Below are positions 35,000-43,908 of a DNA stretch of 64,000 bases, one piece after another. The notes under the pieces are model-generated. The model was not told the origin of the DNA. It searched no databases and saw only the letters and a program-made list of their open reading frames with translations. The translations under genes were made by a program, and so were the position numbers. The stretch is from Streptomyces malaysiensis subsp. samsunensis. Lineage in GTDB: Bacteria > Actinomycetota > Actinomycetes > Streptomycetales > Streptomycetaceae. Where the stretch lies: positions 174,512 to 238,511 of the forward strand of contig NZ_JANIIC010000007.1 in the NCBI RefSeq assembly GCF_024519315.1, written 5' to 3'. Each line of letters starts with the position of its first letter. Within the stretch, counting starts at the first letter, position 1.

Positions 35000-36796
35000 T
35001 CAGCCGCGGTAGAGGGCCTCGATCTCCGCCGCGAAGTCCTTCGCCACCACGTTCCGCTTCAGCTTCAGCGAGGGCGTCACATGCCCGGAGTCCTCGGTGA
35101 ACTGCGCCGCCAGCACCCGGAACTTGCGCACCGACTCCGCCTTGGACACCGCCGCGTTGCCGTCGTCCACCGCCCGCTGGATCTCGGCCAGCAGCTCCGG
35201 GTCCTCCAGCAGCTCGTCCACCGTCACGCCCTCGGGCTTGCCGTGCTCGGCCGCCCAGCGCGGCAGGAACTCCTCGTCCACGGTGACCAGCGCGCCCACG
35301 AAGGGACGGCCGTCGCCGACGACCATGCACTCGGCGACCAGGGCATGGGCGCGGATCCGGTCCTCGATCACCGCCGGGGCGACGTTCTTGCCGCCCGCGG
35401 TGATGATGATCTCCTTCTTCCGGCCGGTGATGGTGAGATAGCCGTCCTCGTCGAGCGTGCCCACGTCCCCGGTGTGGAACCAGCCGTCCGACAGCGCCTC
35501 CGCCGTGGCCGCCTCGTTGTTCCAGTACTCGGTGAAGAGGTGCTCACCGTGGAGCAGCACCTCGCCGTCGTCGGCGATGCGCACCACCGTGCCCGGCATC
35601 GGCTGCCCGACCGAGCCGATCTTCTGCCGGTCCCAGGGGTTGAAGGCGGTCGCCGCGCAGGACTCGGTCAGGCCGTACCCCTCGAGCACCGTGAAGCCGA
35701 TGCCCCGGTAGAAGTGGCCCAGCCGCTCGCCCAGCGGCGCCCCGCCGGAGATGGCGTGGGTGGCCCGGCCGCCCAGCACGGCCCGCAGCTTGCTGTAGAC
35801 CAGCCGGTCGAAGACCTTGTGCTTGAACCGGAGCCCGAGGGACGGCCCGCCCGGGGCGTCCAGCGCCTTGCTGTACTCGATGGCGGTCTCGGCCGCCTTG
35901 TCGAAGATCTTGCCCTTGCCCTCGGAGCGGGCCTTCGCCCGCGCCGAGTTGTAGACCTTCTCGAAGACGCGCGGCACGCCCAGCACCAAGGTGGGCCGGA
36001 AGGCGGCGAGTTCGTCGGTCAGGGACTTCACATCCGGCACATGGCCGAGCTTGATGGGCGCCAGCACCGCCGCGATCTCCACCAGGCGTCCGAAGACATG
36101 CGCCTCGGGGAGGAAGAGCAGCACCGACGACTCACCGGTGTTGAAGATCGGTTTGAGCCGCGCCACCGCGTTGCCGCATTCGGCGAAGAAGCTGCGGTGC
36201 GAGAGCACACAGCCCTTGGGACGGCCGGTGGTGCCCGAGGTGTAGACGATGGTGGCGGGGGAGTCGGCGGTGGCGATCGAGGAGCGCTCGTCCACCTTCT
36301 CGTCGGCCACGTCCGCGCCCAGCTTCCGCAGCGTGTCGATGGCGTCGCCCTCGATCCGCCAGACGTGCTTCAGGGCGGGCAGGGTGTCCCGGACCGCCTC
36401 GACGGCGGCCTCATGGGTGCCGGTCTCGACCAGGGCCGCCACCGCGCCGGAATCGCTGAGGATCCACTGGATCTGCTCCGGTGAACTCGTCTCGTACACC
36501 GGCACGGTGACCCCGCCCGCGCTCCAGATGGCGAAGTCCAGCAGGGTCCACTCGTAGCGGGTCCGGGACATCAGGCCGACCCGGTCGCCCGGCTCCACCC
36601 CGGCCGCGATCAGACCCTTCGCGGCGGCGCGGACCTCGGCCAGGAACGCGGTCGCGGTCACGTCCTCCCAACGGTCGTCGACCTTGCGGCCGACCACGGC
36701 GACATCGGGATGCTGTGCGGCATTGCGGCGGATGAGATCCGTCAGATTGCCGTCGGCCGGAACCTCGTACAGGGCCGGAAGGCTGAACTCGCGCAA
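35000..36796 (-). CDS. Long-chain fatty-acid-CoA ligase (FadD15-like)
   Basis: A 598-residue ANL-superfamily adenylating enzyme. The AMP-binding P-loop YTSGTTGRPKGC, GYGLTESCAATAFN, the WFHTGDVG motif and the C-terminal catalytic Lys in LKLKRNVVAKD are all intact. It activates long-chain fatty acids to acyl-CoA via acyl-adenylate. The TTG start at 36796 has GAGGAG eight nt upstream and gives the family N-terminus (REFSLPALYEVP). Standing next to PimB and near PlsC, it suits membrane lipid or PIM acyl supply; that is contextual only. Confidence 0.93.
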   Translation of the reverse strand: MREFSLPALYEVPADGNLTDLIRRNAAQHPDVAVVGRKVDDRWEDVTATAFLAEVRAAAKGLIAAGVEPGDRVGLMSRTRYEWTLLDFAIWSAGGVTVPVYETSSPEQIQWILSDSGAVAALVETGTHEAAVEAVRDTLPALKHVWRIEGDAIDTLRKLGADVADEKVDERSSIATADSPATIVYTSGTTGRPKGCVLSHRSFFAECGNAVARLKPIFNTGESSVLLFLPEAHVFGRLVEIAAVLAPIKLGHVPDVKSLTDELAAFRPTLVLGVPRVFEKVYNSARAKARSEGKGKIFDKAAETAIEYSKALDAPGGPSLGLRFKHKVFDRLVYSKLRAVLGGRATHAISGGAPLGERLGHFYRGIGFTVLEGYGLTESCAATAFNPWDRQKIGSVGQPMPGTVVRIADDGEVLLHGEHLFTEYWNNEAATAEALSDGWFHTGDVGTLDEDGYLTITGRKKEIIITAGGKNVAPAVIEDRIRAHALVAECMVVGDGRPFVGALVTVDEEFLPRWAAEHGKPEGVTVDELLEDPELLAEIQRAVDDGNAAVSKAESVRKFRVLAAQFTEDSGHVTPSLKLKRNVVAKDFAAEIEALYRG

Positions 36797-37047
36797 GACT
36801 GCTGCTCCTCATGGGGCGCCGGCGCCGCTACAGGGCATGGGGGTGATGGACGGCCCGGACGTTACCCATCGGTACGCTTCCGGGATAGGGGTTCCAGCCC
36901 AGATGTTTGATGCGTCACACACCGCCTTCACGCTGCCCGCAGACTAGTCGACGGAAGCCGCGTCCGCTGAGGAACCGCAGGTGGACGCGGGGCGGTGCAG
37001 GCAGAACACCTTACGGGCGCGGGCCCTTACGTCTTAGGGTGACACGC

Positions 37048-37809
37048 ATGCGAGTCCACGTGGTGAGTGACGTGCACGGCAACAGTGAGGACCTCGAGAA
37101 GGCCGGTGACGGCGCCGACGCCCTGATCTGCCTCGGTGACCTCGTCCTCTTCCTCGACTACGCCGATCACTCACGTGGCATCTTCCCCGACCTCTTCGGG
37201 GAGGAGAACGCCGACCGGCTGGTCGAGCTGCGCACCGCCCGCCGCTTCGAGGAGGCCCGGGAGCTCGGCAACCGGCTGTGGGCGGGGCTCGACCGCAACG
37301 CGGCCATAGAGTCCGCGGTCCGCCGCCAGTACGCCGAGCTCTTCGCCGCGTTCCCCACCCCGACGTACGCCACCTACGGGAATGTCGACATGCCGTCGCT
37401 GTGGCCGGAATACGCCCAGTCCGGCACCACCGTCCTCGACGGTGAGCGCGTCGAGATCGGCGGGCTGGTCTTCGGTTTCGTGGGCGGTGGGCTGCGCACC
37501 CCGATGCGCACCCCCTACGAGATCGACGACGAGACCTATGCGGCGAAGATCGCGGCCCTCGGCGCGGTGGACGTGATCTGCACCCACATCCCCCCTGAGG
37601 TGCCCGACCTCTGCTACGACACCGTCGCCCGCCGTTTCGAGCGCGGCAGCGCGGCCCTGCTGGAGGCGATCCACACCGTCCGTCCCAAGTACGCCCTCTT
37701 CGGCCATGTCCATCAGCCGCTCGCCCGCCGTATGCGGATCGGCGCCACCGAGTGCGTCAATGTCGGACACTTCGCGTCCTCCGGCACCCCCTGGACGCTG
37801 GAGTGGTGA
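37048..37809 (+). CDS. Metallophosphoesterase
   Basis: A 253-residue calcineurin-like phosphoesterase. Metal-binding motifs appear in order: SDVHGN, LGDLV, YGNVD (GNxD/E type), CTHIPP and GHVHQP. The substrate is unknown; family members hydrolyse phosphomono- or diesters. There is no Shine-Dalgarno. TAGGGT (37035-37040) stands 7 nt before the ATG, with TTACGG 18 nt further upstream, so transcription probably starts at the ATG. Coding sequence before 37048 is a spurious extension. It diverges from the acyl-CoA ligase gene. Confidence 0.88.
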   Translation: MRVHVVSDVHGNSEDLEKAGDGADALICLGDLVLFLDYADHSRGIFPDLFGEENADRLVELRTARRFEEARELGNRLWAGLDRNAAIESAVRRQYAELFAAFPTPTYATYGNVDMPSLWPEYAQSGTTVLDGERVEIGGLVFGFVGGGLRTPMRTPYEIDDETYAAKIAALGAVDVICTHIPPEVPDLCYDTVARRFERGSAALLEAIHTVRPKYALFGHVHQPLARRMRIGATECVNVGHFASSGTPWTLEW

Positions 37810-37875
37810 CCGGCGCGCGGTAGCCTGCACCGGCAGGGATCCCATGCGGCGGACCGGTACGGAGGAGCCACGGCG

Positions 37876-38316
37876 ATGGCGGAACACACCAGCTCGAGCA
37901 TCACGATCGAGGCGGCCCCGGCCGACGTGATGGAGGTGATCGCCGACTTCGACCGTTACCCGGAGTGGTCCGGTGAGGTGAAGGAGGCCGACATCCTCAC
38001 CAAGGACGCCCAGGGGCGGGCCGAGCAGGTGCGGATGCTGCTCGACGCCGGAGCGATCAAGGACGACTACACCCTCCAGTACAGCTGGACCGGAGCCGAC
38101 CAGGTCAACTGGTCCCTGGTCAAGTCCCAGATGCTGCGCACCCTCGACGGCTCCTACCGGCTGTCGGTGCGCGACGGCGGCAAGAGCACCGAGGTGACGT
38201 ACCAGCTCACGGTCGACGTCAAGATCCCCATGCTGGGCATGATCAAGCGCAAGGCCGAAAAGGTCATCATCGACCGCGCGCTCGCGGGCCTGAAGAAGCG
38301 CGTCGAGGGCGCCTGA
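37876..38316 (+). CDS. SRPBCC (START-like) family protein
   Basis: 146 residues with the helix-grip pattern: ITIEAAPADVMEVIADFDRYPEWSG at the N-terminus, a seven-stranded middle, and a long C-terminal helix (MIKRKAEKVIIDRALAGLKKRV). It resembles the polyketide cyclase/dehydrase subgroup. Such proteins bind hydrophobic ligands; none can be named. It has a strong GGAGGAG site eight nt before the ATG and is followed by the ArsA-like ATPase gene, with which it may form an operon. Confidence 0.85.
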   Translation: MAEHTSSSITIEAAPADVMEVIADFDRYPEWSGEVKEADILTKDAQGRAEQVRMLLDAGAIKDDYTLQYSWTGADQVNWSLVKSQMLRTLDGSYRLSVRDGGKSTEVTYQLTVDVKIPMLGMIKRKAEKVIIDRALAGLKKRVEGA

Positions 38317-38445
38317 CCCGCGCGGGCCACCCCCGGGCCCCGACGGTGCCCGGGGCGGTAGGTGGCGCGGGGTACGCTCCGGCCAGGGCGGATCGTCCGG
38401 CCCATGCCACGCATCTGACGCATCACCCTGCCGGAGGCTCCTTTC

Positions 38446-39744
38446 ATGCGTACGGTCCTCGTCACCGGTACCGGCGGCGCGGGCCGCACCACCGTGGCCG
38501 CCGCGACCGCCCTCGCCGCCGCCCGTGAGGGGCAGCGGACGCTGCTGCTCACCGCCGACCCGGACGGCACCCCCGAGGCGCTGCTCGGCATCGGCGCGCT
38601 GCGGTCCGCCCCCGGGCGGTCGGCGGACCGGCTGCCGTGGTCCGTACCGGTCGAGCTCGCCCCGGGGCTGTGGGCCGCGCGGGTCGTCGCGGACGAGTGG
38701 TTCCGCGGTGAGCTGACCGCCCTTCAAGATCGCGGCCATGGTCTGATCGACATGCTCGGCGCCACCCCGCTGGACGGCGAGGAGCTGACCGCGCTCCCCG
38801 GGGTGGAGGCCATCGCGCTGCTGCGCGCCCTGCGCGCCGCCCAGACCGCCCCGCCCGGCACCGGCTGGGACGTCCTCGTCGTCGATCTGCCGCCCGCGCC
38901 GGACACCGTGGCGCTGCTCGCGCTGCCCGAGCAACTGCGGCGCTATCTGCGGCGGCTGCTGCCCGCCGAGCGGCAGGCGGCCCGTGCGCTGCGGCCGATG
39001 CTCGCCCAGCTGGCGGGGGTGCCGATGCCCGCGCAGAAGCTGTACGAGACGGCCGAGCGCTGGGAGCGGGAGCTGGCCGCCGTCCAGGGCGTGATCGAGT
39101 CCGAGGCCACGACGGTACGGCTGGTCGTGGAGCCAGGACCGCTCGCCGACCGGGCGCTGCGCACCGCCCGTGCCGGTCTCGCCCTGCACGGCTGCCGGGT
39201 GGAGGCGGTGATCGCCAACCGGCTGCTGCCCACCGGCACCTCCGACCCGTGGCTCGCCGCGCTCTCCGGCCAGCAGCAGGACGCGCTCAAGGAGCTGTAC
39301 GAACAGTGGGCACCCACCGTTCCGGTCCGTGAGCTGCCGCATCTGGGCCGCGATCCGCACGGCCTCGGCGACCCGCGGCCCGTGGACGCGCCGCCCGGCG
39401 ACGGCGCCCAGCGCGCCCCGGCCGGGCTGGCCGCGCTCGCCGGGGCCGTCGGGGCCCCCGGGGCGCGGCCCGACCGGCCCGCCCCCGACCCCTGGACCGT
39501 CGAGGACCGGCTGGCCGAGGACGGGGTGCTGCTGTGGCGGCTGCCGCTGCCCGGCGCCGACCGCGACGGGCTCGGGCTGGTGCGCCGGGGCGACGAACTG
39601 ATCGTCGCCGTCGGCCCGTTCCACCGGGTGCTGCCGCTGCCGTCCGCGCTGCGCCGCTGTACGGTCTCCGGCGCCGGGCTGCGCGACGGATGGCTCCAGG
39701 TCCGCTTCACCCCCGACCCCGACCTGTGGCCGAAGAGGCTCTGA
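38446..39744 (+). CDS. ArsA/GET3-like ATPase with altered P-loop
   Basis: 432 residues of the ArsA/GET3 deviant-Walker group. The start MRTVLVTGTGGAGRTTVAAATA is at the P-loop position. The family has GKGGVGKTT; here both Lys are missing (GTGGAGRTT). The switch I-like Asp (TADPDG) and a switch II-like VVDLPPAPDTVALL are present. The C-terminal part contains VIANRLLPTG, typical of ArsA, and ends with a beta-rich Hsp20-like domain. Loss of both Lys casts doubt on normal ATP hydrolysis. It may be an adaptor that only binds nucleotide, or a partner of another ArsA. The ATG has GGAGG upstream. Confidence 0.8.
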   Translation: MRTVLVTGTGGAGRTTVAAATALAAAREGQRTLLLTADPDGTPEALLGIGALRSAPGRSADRLPWSVPVELAPGLWAARVVADEWFRGELTALQDRGHGLIDMLGATPLDGEELTALPGVEAIALLRALRAAQTAPPGTGWDVLVVDLPPAPDTVALLALPEQLRRYLRRLLPAERQAARALRPMLAQLAGVPMPAQKLYETAERWERELAAVQGVIESEATTVRLVVEPGPLADRALRTARAGLALHGCRVEAVIANRLLPTGTSDPWLAALSGQQQDALKELYEQWAPTVPVRELPHLGRDPHGLGDPRPVDAPPGDGAQRAPAGLAALAGAVGAPGARPDRPAPDPWTVEDRLAEDGVLLWRLPLPGADRDGLGLVRRGDELIVAVGPFHRVLPLPSALRRCTVSGAGLRDGWLQVRFTPDPDLWPKRL

Positions 39745-39966
39745 ACCGGGCCGCGACCCGGGCCGGTCCTCGGCCGCGACCCCGGCCGGTCCCAGGCCCC
39801 GACACGGGCCGGAGTTCGGCCCGTCCCGGGCCCCGACTCCGGCCGGTCTCCGCTCGGACTCCGGCCGGTCTCCGGCTCTGACCCGGCCTCCTCCTTCCGG
39901 TAACGTCGGTCACAAGCCCGGATGAACGTCACCGGGCAGCCAGCATCCCCGCCGCAGGAGTTCGCC

Positions 39967-40422
39967 ATGAGCGATGCCACCGAGCGCCCCCCGGAGCCCC
40001 CGGTCACCGAAGTGCCGGTCACCGAGATAGACCCCGATGCCTGGGAGCGTGCCTGTGCCGAGGACCTCGCCGCCGAGCGGGCCAGGCAGACCGCCGAGGA
40101 GCCGGGGAGCGTGGCCGACGAGTTCCTCAAGCTGGCCGACGCGCTCGCCGACAAGGTGGCCCAGGCGCCCATCGCCGGGGCGGCTGTTCAGGGGGCCGTA
40201 CAACAATTGATCGAACAGGCGAAGGCCGCCGTAGAACCGGTCATAGAGCGCAATCCAGATGTTTTCGAACACCTCGCAAGTGCCGGAACCGAACTGCTCG
40301 CCGCCTATCGTGCCGCCGTGACCGGCCAGGAGCGGCGCTGGACCCAAGGCTCCGAGAGCGGTACGAAGGGCGGAGGCGAAGAATCCGAGAGTTCGAGTAG
40401 TGAACACATCGACCTCGACTGA
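39967..40422 (+). CDS. Small acidic protein, DUF5304-like
   Basis: About 151 residues. A Pro/Glu-rich N-terminus precedes an amphipathic helical core (SVADEFLKLADALADKVAQAPIAGAAV, QQLIEQAKAAVEPVIER) and a Gly/Ser/Glu tail ending EHIDLD. It looks like the DUF5304 family that precedes glkA in streptomycetes. The ATG at 39967 has AGGAG seven nt upstream; the ATG at 39922 is in frame but lacks a site. Function unknown. The 39745-39921 gap before it is filled with imperfect CCGGCCGGTCTCCG repeats. Confidence 0.75.
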   Translation: MSDATERPPEPPVTEVPVTEIDPDAWERACAEDLAAERARQTAEEPGSVADEFLKLADALADKVAQAPIAGAAVQGAVQQLIEQAKAAVEPVIERNPDVFEHLASAGTELLAAYRAAVTGQERRWTQGSESGTKGGGEESESSSSEHIDLD

Positions 40423-40479
40423 GCGCCACCTCCGGTACCGTTAGCCTCGGCGGGGTTCGACCAAATAACTGAGGGACTC

Positions 40480-41421
40480 ATGGGACTCACCATCGGCGTC
40501 GACATCGGCGGCACGAAGATCGCGGCCGGCGTGGTCGACGAAGAGGGCTCGATTCTCGAGACGAGCCAGGTATCGACCCCGCAGACTCCCGAGGGAGTCG
40601 TCGACGCCATCGCGGACGCGGTGCGCATCGTCAGCGAGGGGCACGACATCGAGGCCGTCGGCATCGGCGCGGCCGGGTACGTGGACGACAAGCGCGCCAC
40701 GGTGCTCTTCGCGCCCAACATCAACTGGCGGCACGAGGCGCTCAAGGACAAGGTCGAACAGCGCGTCGGCCTGCCCGTCGTGGTGGAGAACGACGCCAAC
40801 GCCGCCGCCTGGGGCGAGTACCGCTTCGGCGCCGGAGTCGGCCATGACGACGTCGTGTGCATCACGCTGGGCACCGGCCTCGGCGGCGGCATCATCATCG
40901 GCGGCAGGCTGCACCGCGGCCGCTTCGGCGTCGCGGCCGAGTTCGGCCACATAAGGGTCGTCCCGGACGGTCTGCTGTGCGGCTGCGGCAGCCAGGGCTG
41001 CTGGGAGCAGTACGCCTCCGGCCGTGCGCTGGTCCGCTACGCACAGCAGCGCGCCGCCGCCACCCCGGAGAACGCCACGCTGCTCCTCGGCCTCGGTGAC
41101 GGCACCGCCGAGGGCATCGAAGGCAAGCACATCAGCGACGCCGCCCGCCAGGGCGACCCCGTCGCCATCGACTCCTTCCGTGAGCTGGCCCGCTGGGCCG
41201 GGGCCGGGCTCGCCGACCTCGCCTCGCTCTTCGACCCCTCGGCGTTCATCGTCGGCGGCGGGGTCTCCGACGAGGGCGATCTCGTCCTGGAGCCGATCCG
41301 CAAGTCCTTCCGTCGCTGGCTGGTGGGCAATCAGTGGCGTCCGCACGCCCAGGTGCTCGCCGCCCAGCTCGGTGGCAAGGCCGGGCTCGTCGGCGCCGCC
41401 GACCTGGCCCGCCAGGGCTGA
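40480..41421 (+). CDS. glkA: ROK-family glucokinase
   Basis: A 313-residue ROK glucokinase with an N-terminal phosphate-binding loop GVDIGGTKIAAGVVDE and catalytic Asp in VVENDANAAAWGEY. LGTGLGGGIIIGG follows, and the zinc motif CGCGSQGCWEQYASGRAL supplies three Cys with His from FGHIRVV. In S. coelicolor the orthologue phosphorylates glucose with ATP and is required for carbon catabolite repression, independently of the PTS. GAGGGA lies upstream of the ATG. It follows the small acidic protein gene by 57 bp, the order known from S. coelicolor. Confidence 0.95.
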   Translation: MGLTIGVDIGGTKIAAGVVDEEGSILETSQVSTPQTPEGVVDAIADAVRIVSEGHDIEAVGIGAAGYVDDKRATVLFAPNINWRHEALKDKVEQRVGLPVVVENDANAAAWGEYRFGAGVGHDDVVCITLGTGLGGGIIIGGRLHRGRFGVAAEFGHIRVVPDGLLCGCGSQGCWEQYASGRALVRYAQQRAAATPENATLLLGLGDGTAEGIEGKHISDAARQGDPVAIDSFRELARWAGAGLADLASLFDPSAFIVGGGVSDEGDLVLEPIRKSFRRWLVGNQWRPHAQVLAAQLGGKAGLVGAADLARQG

Positions 41422-41443
41422 GACGCGAGGGGGGAACGTCATC

Positions 41444-42241
41444 GTGCCGCTCGCGGACCTGCCCGGATCCACCACCGGCCCGGACGCGGCGGTGGTGCGG
41501 GTGCTCAGCTACAACATCCGTTCCCTGCGCGACGACCGCGAAGCGCTGGCCCGGGTGATCCGGGCCTGCGCCCCCGACGTCGTCTGCGTCCAGGAGGCAC
41601 CGCGCTTCTTCCGCTGGCGCAAGGCCGCCGCCTGGCTGGCCCGGGAGACCGGCCTCGTCTACACCACGGGCGGGGCCACCGCCGCCGGCCCGATGATCCT
41701 CACCTCGCTGCGCGCCCATGTGGAGCACGCCGAGGACACCCTGCTGCCCCGCGTCCCCGGGCTGCACCGGCGCGGCTTCGCCACCGCCGTGCTGCGCTTC
41801 GGCGGCGGCCACCGCGACACCGGCGGTCCGGTGGGCGGCGACGGCGTCCGGCTCGGAGTGGTCAGCTGCCATCTGAGCCTCGCGGAGGCCGAGCGCTACG
41901 AACAGGCCGGGATGCTGCTGGACCACCTGACCGCGCTGGACGTCCCGTACGCCATCGCGGCCGGTGACATCAACGACCGGCCCGACGGCCGCGCCTTCCG
42001 CCGGATCGCGGGGAAGCTGCGGGACGGCTGGGCCACCGAGCCCTGGGGGAGCGAGGCCACCTCGACCCCCGAGGATCCGCGCCGGCGCATCGACGCCCTC
42101 TTCGCCTCCGAAGGCGTCGAGATCATCGGCTGTGGGGTCCCGGCCGGGCTGCCGGGCGTCACCGACGCCGACCTCCGGGCGGCCACGGACCACCTTCCGG
42201 TCCTGGCCGCGCTCAGGCTGCCCCGCGTATCCCCGGTCTGA
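41444..42241 (+). CDS. Endonuclease/exonuclease/phosphatase (EEP) family protein
   Basis: 265 residues of the EEP/DNase I-like fold. Core motifs are VLSYNIRSLRDDREAL (metal Asn), VVCVQEAPRF (metal Glu), the catalytic AAGDINDRPDG (Asp, Asn) and C-terminal ATDHLPVLAAL (Asp-His pair). The enzyme cuts phosphodiester bonds, in nucleic acid or a small phosphodiester. The GTG at 41444 has a GAGGGGGGA site and lies 22 bp after glkA, so the genes are probably cotranscribed. The long open frame upstream of 41444 is the glkA shadow. Confidence 0.88.
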   Translation: MPLADLPGSTTGPDAAVVRVLSYNIRSLRDDREALARVIRACAPDVVCVQEAPRFFRWRKAAAWLARETGLVYTTGGATAAGPMILTSLRAHVEHAEDTLLPRVPGLHRRGFATAVLRFGGGHRDTGGPVGGDGVRLGVVSCHLSLAEAERYEQAGMLLDHLTALDVPYAIAAGDINDRPDGRAFRRIAGKLRDGWATEPWGSEATSTPEDPRRRIDALFASEGVEIIGCGVPAGLPGVTDADLRAATDHLPVLAALRLPRVSPV

Positions 42242-42377
42242 GCCCGCGGTCCGAACCCGCTCCGGGCGGGATTCGGACGCCCGCCCAGGGCAGGGGCCGG
42301 ACGCCCGTCCGGGCTGGACCCGGACCCGGAGCCGGGGTGCCCGGTTCCGGAGCGCCGTGGTCGAACGACGGCGAGGC

Positions 42378-42989
42378 TCAGACGACGGCGCCGCGCCCCG
42401 GGTCCTCGTCCTCGTCCTCGTCGTCGTCCTTCATCCGCAGCACCAGCGTGACGAAGCCGCCCAGGAAACCCCCGACGCCCAGCGTCGCGATCCACCAGAC
42501 CATCTCCACCTGGAACAGCACCACACCGAGCAGCAGCAGCGGCCCGCCCAGCACGCCCAGCCAGGCGAAGCGGGAGGTGGCGTCGGACTCGGGGAGCGGA
42601 GGCGGCTCGGGCGGGACGAAATGGCCCTCGCCGGTCTCGTCGAAGTCGTCCTCGGACGGCTCGTCGGGCTCCCAGTCGCGGGGGCCCACCCCGGGGGCGT
42701 AGACGATGAAGCCGCCCACCGGCTTGTCGGTCTTGTCGGTCTTGGTCAGCCCGCCCGTGGCCGCGTCGCCGGCGGCGTCGCCGTCACCGGATCCCTCGGC
42801 GTCGGTGGTGTCGTCGTCGGCCGCGGACCGGCGGTCCCGCTCCTCGTCGAGGTTCTCGACGGCGGGCCACCGCTCGGCGCCCGGCGGGTCCTGCGGCTCC
42901 TCACCGTACGCGGCGACGATCGCGGCGAAGGCGGCGTCGTCGTCCCGCCGCGCGTCCGCCTCGTTCTCATTCGAATCGCGCTCAGCCAC
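42378..42989 (-). CDS. Acidic membrane protein with two C-terminal helices
   Basis: About 203 residues. A long, acidic, probably disordered N-terminus (DDDTTDAEGSGDGDAAGD and later EDDFDETGEGHFVPPEPPP) precedes a hydrophobic hairpin (WLGVLGGPLLLLGVVLF and WWIATLGVGGFLGGFVTLVL). An acidic tail with DDDEDEDEDPG ends the protein. No known domain. The GTG at 42989 has GGAGGGGG upstream and overlaps the last 8 bp of the hydrolase gene, so it is translationally coupled to it. Confidence 0.75.
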   Translation of the reverse strand: MAERDSNENEADARRDDDAAFAAIVAAYGEEPQDPPGAERWPAVENLDEERDRRSAADDDTTDAEGSGDGDAAGDAATGGLTKTDKTDKPVGGFIVYAPGVGPRDWEPDEPSEDDFDETGEGHFVPPEPPPLPESDATSRFAWLGVLGGPLLLLGVVLFQVEMVWWIATLGVGGFLGGFVTLVLRMKDDDEDEDEDPGRGAVV

Positions 42990-43797
42990 TGGCCGCCGCC
43001 CCCTCCTTTCCGCTGCCCTTCCCGAGGCCGGTCCGGGTGTCTTCACCCATACCCGCCGTCAGCCGGGTGATGAACGCGTCCGTCTCCTCGAAGATGAAGT
43101 CGGCGTCGTGGTCCAGGGTCGCCACGTGGTAGCTGCGCTCCAGCAGCCGCTCGGTGACGTCCCGCGAGGACACCTGACTCAGGATGCGCTCGGAGTCGGC
43201 CGGCGGCACCACATGGTCCTGGGGGCTGTGCATCACCAGCAGCGGCTGGGTCACCTGCGGCAGTTCGGCGTCGACCACCCGGTAGAAGCGGCGCATCGAG
43301 TGCACGGCGTGCAGCGGCATCCGGTCGTAGCCGGACTCCCGCGCCCCCGGCTTGGCGATATCGCTCACGATGCCCTTCACCGACGGCACCAGATGACGCA
43401 GCACCGGAAGGGCCACGGCGAGCGGATCGTGGATCCGGTTGGCCGGATTCACGACGGCGACGCCGCTGATGGCCGCGGAGTGCTGGGCGGCCAGCCGCAG
43501 CGCGAGCGCCCCGCCCATCGACAGACCGCAGACGAACACCCGCGCGCACTCCCGGGACAGCCTGCGCAACTCGCGGTCCACCTCGGCGTACCAGTCCTGC
43601 CAGCCGGTGACGGCGAGATCCTGCCAGCGCGTGCCATGGCCGGGAAGCAGCGGCAGTGAGACGGTCAGACCACGGGCCGCGAGATGGTCGGCCCAGGGCC
43701 GCACGGACTGCGGGGAGCCGGTGAAGCCGTGACAGACGAGGACGCCGATCTCTCCGCCGTCGTGGCGGAACGGCTCGGCTCCGGGCAGGAGCGGCAC
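42982..43797 (-). CDS. Alpha/beta hydrolase (carboxylesterase/monoacylglycerol lipase-like)
   Basis: About 271 residues with an alpha/beta-hydrolase fold. The oxyanion-region motif is LVCHGFTGSPQSVRPW, the nucleophile Ser lies in CGLSMGGALALRLA, Asp in MHSPQDHVVPP and His in RSYHVATLDHD. The profile is close to Est30-type carboxylesterases. Of the tandem GTG codons at 43800 and 43797, the second has better spacing from GGAG. It diverges from plsC, so an esterase and an acyltransferase share a promoter region. Confidence 0.88.
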   Translation of the reverse strand: MPLLPGAEPFRHDGGEIGVLVCHGFTGSPQSVRPWADHLAARGLTVSLPLLPGHGTRWQDLAVTGWQDWYAEVDRELRRLSRECARVFVCGLSMGGALALRLAAQHSAAISGVAVVNPANRIHDPLAVALPVLRHLVPSVKGIVSDIAKPGARESGYDRMPLHAVHSMRRFYRVVDAELPQVTQPLLVMHSPQDHVVPPADSERILSQVSSRDVTERLLERSYHVATLDHDADFIFEETDAFITRLTAGMGEDTRTGLGKGSGKEGAAASG

Positions 43798-43908
43798 CAC
43801 GGATCTCCGTTCACTGGGGAAGCGGGCATCGAGGTCCTCAGCGTACGCGGCGCGCCGCGTACGGGGTAGGCAGGTTAAGGTCTCCTCGTCGGATACAGGA
43901 GGTCCCGG

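Noticed and set aside
39745..39966. CCGGCCGGTCTCCG repeats as a CRISPR-like array
   Set aside because: The units are imperfect, without uniform spacers, and no cas genes are present.
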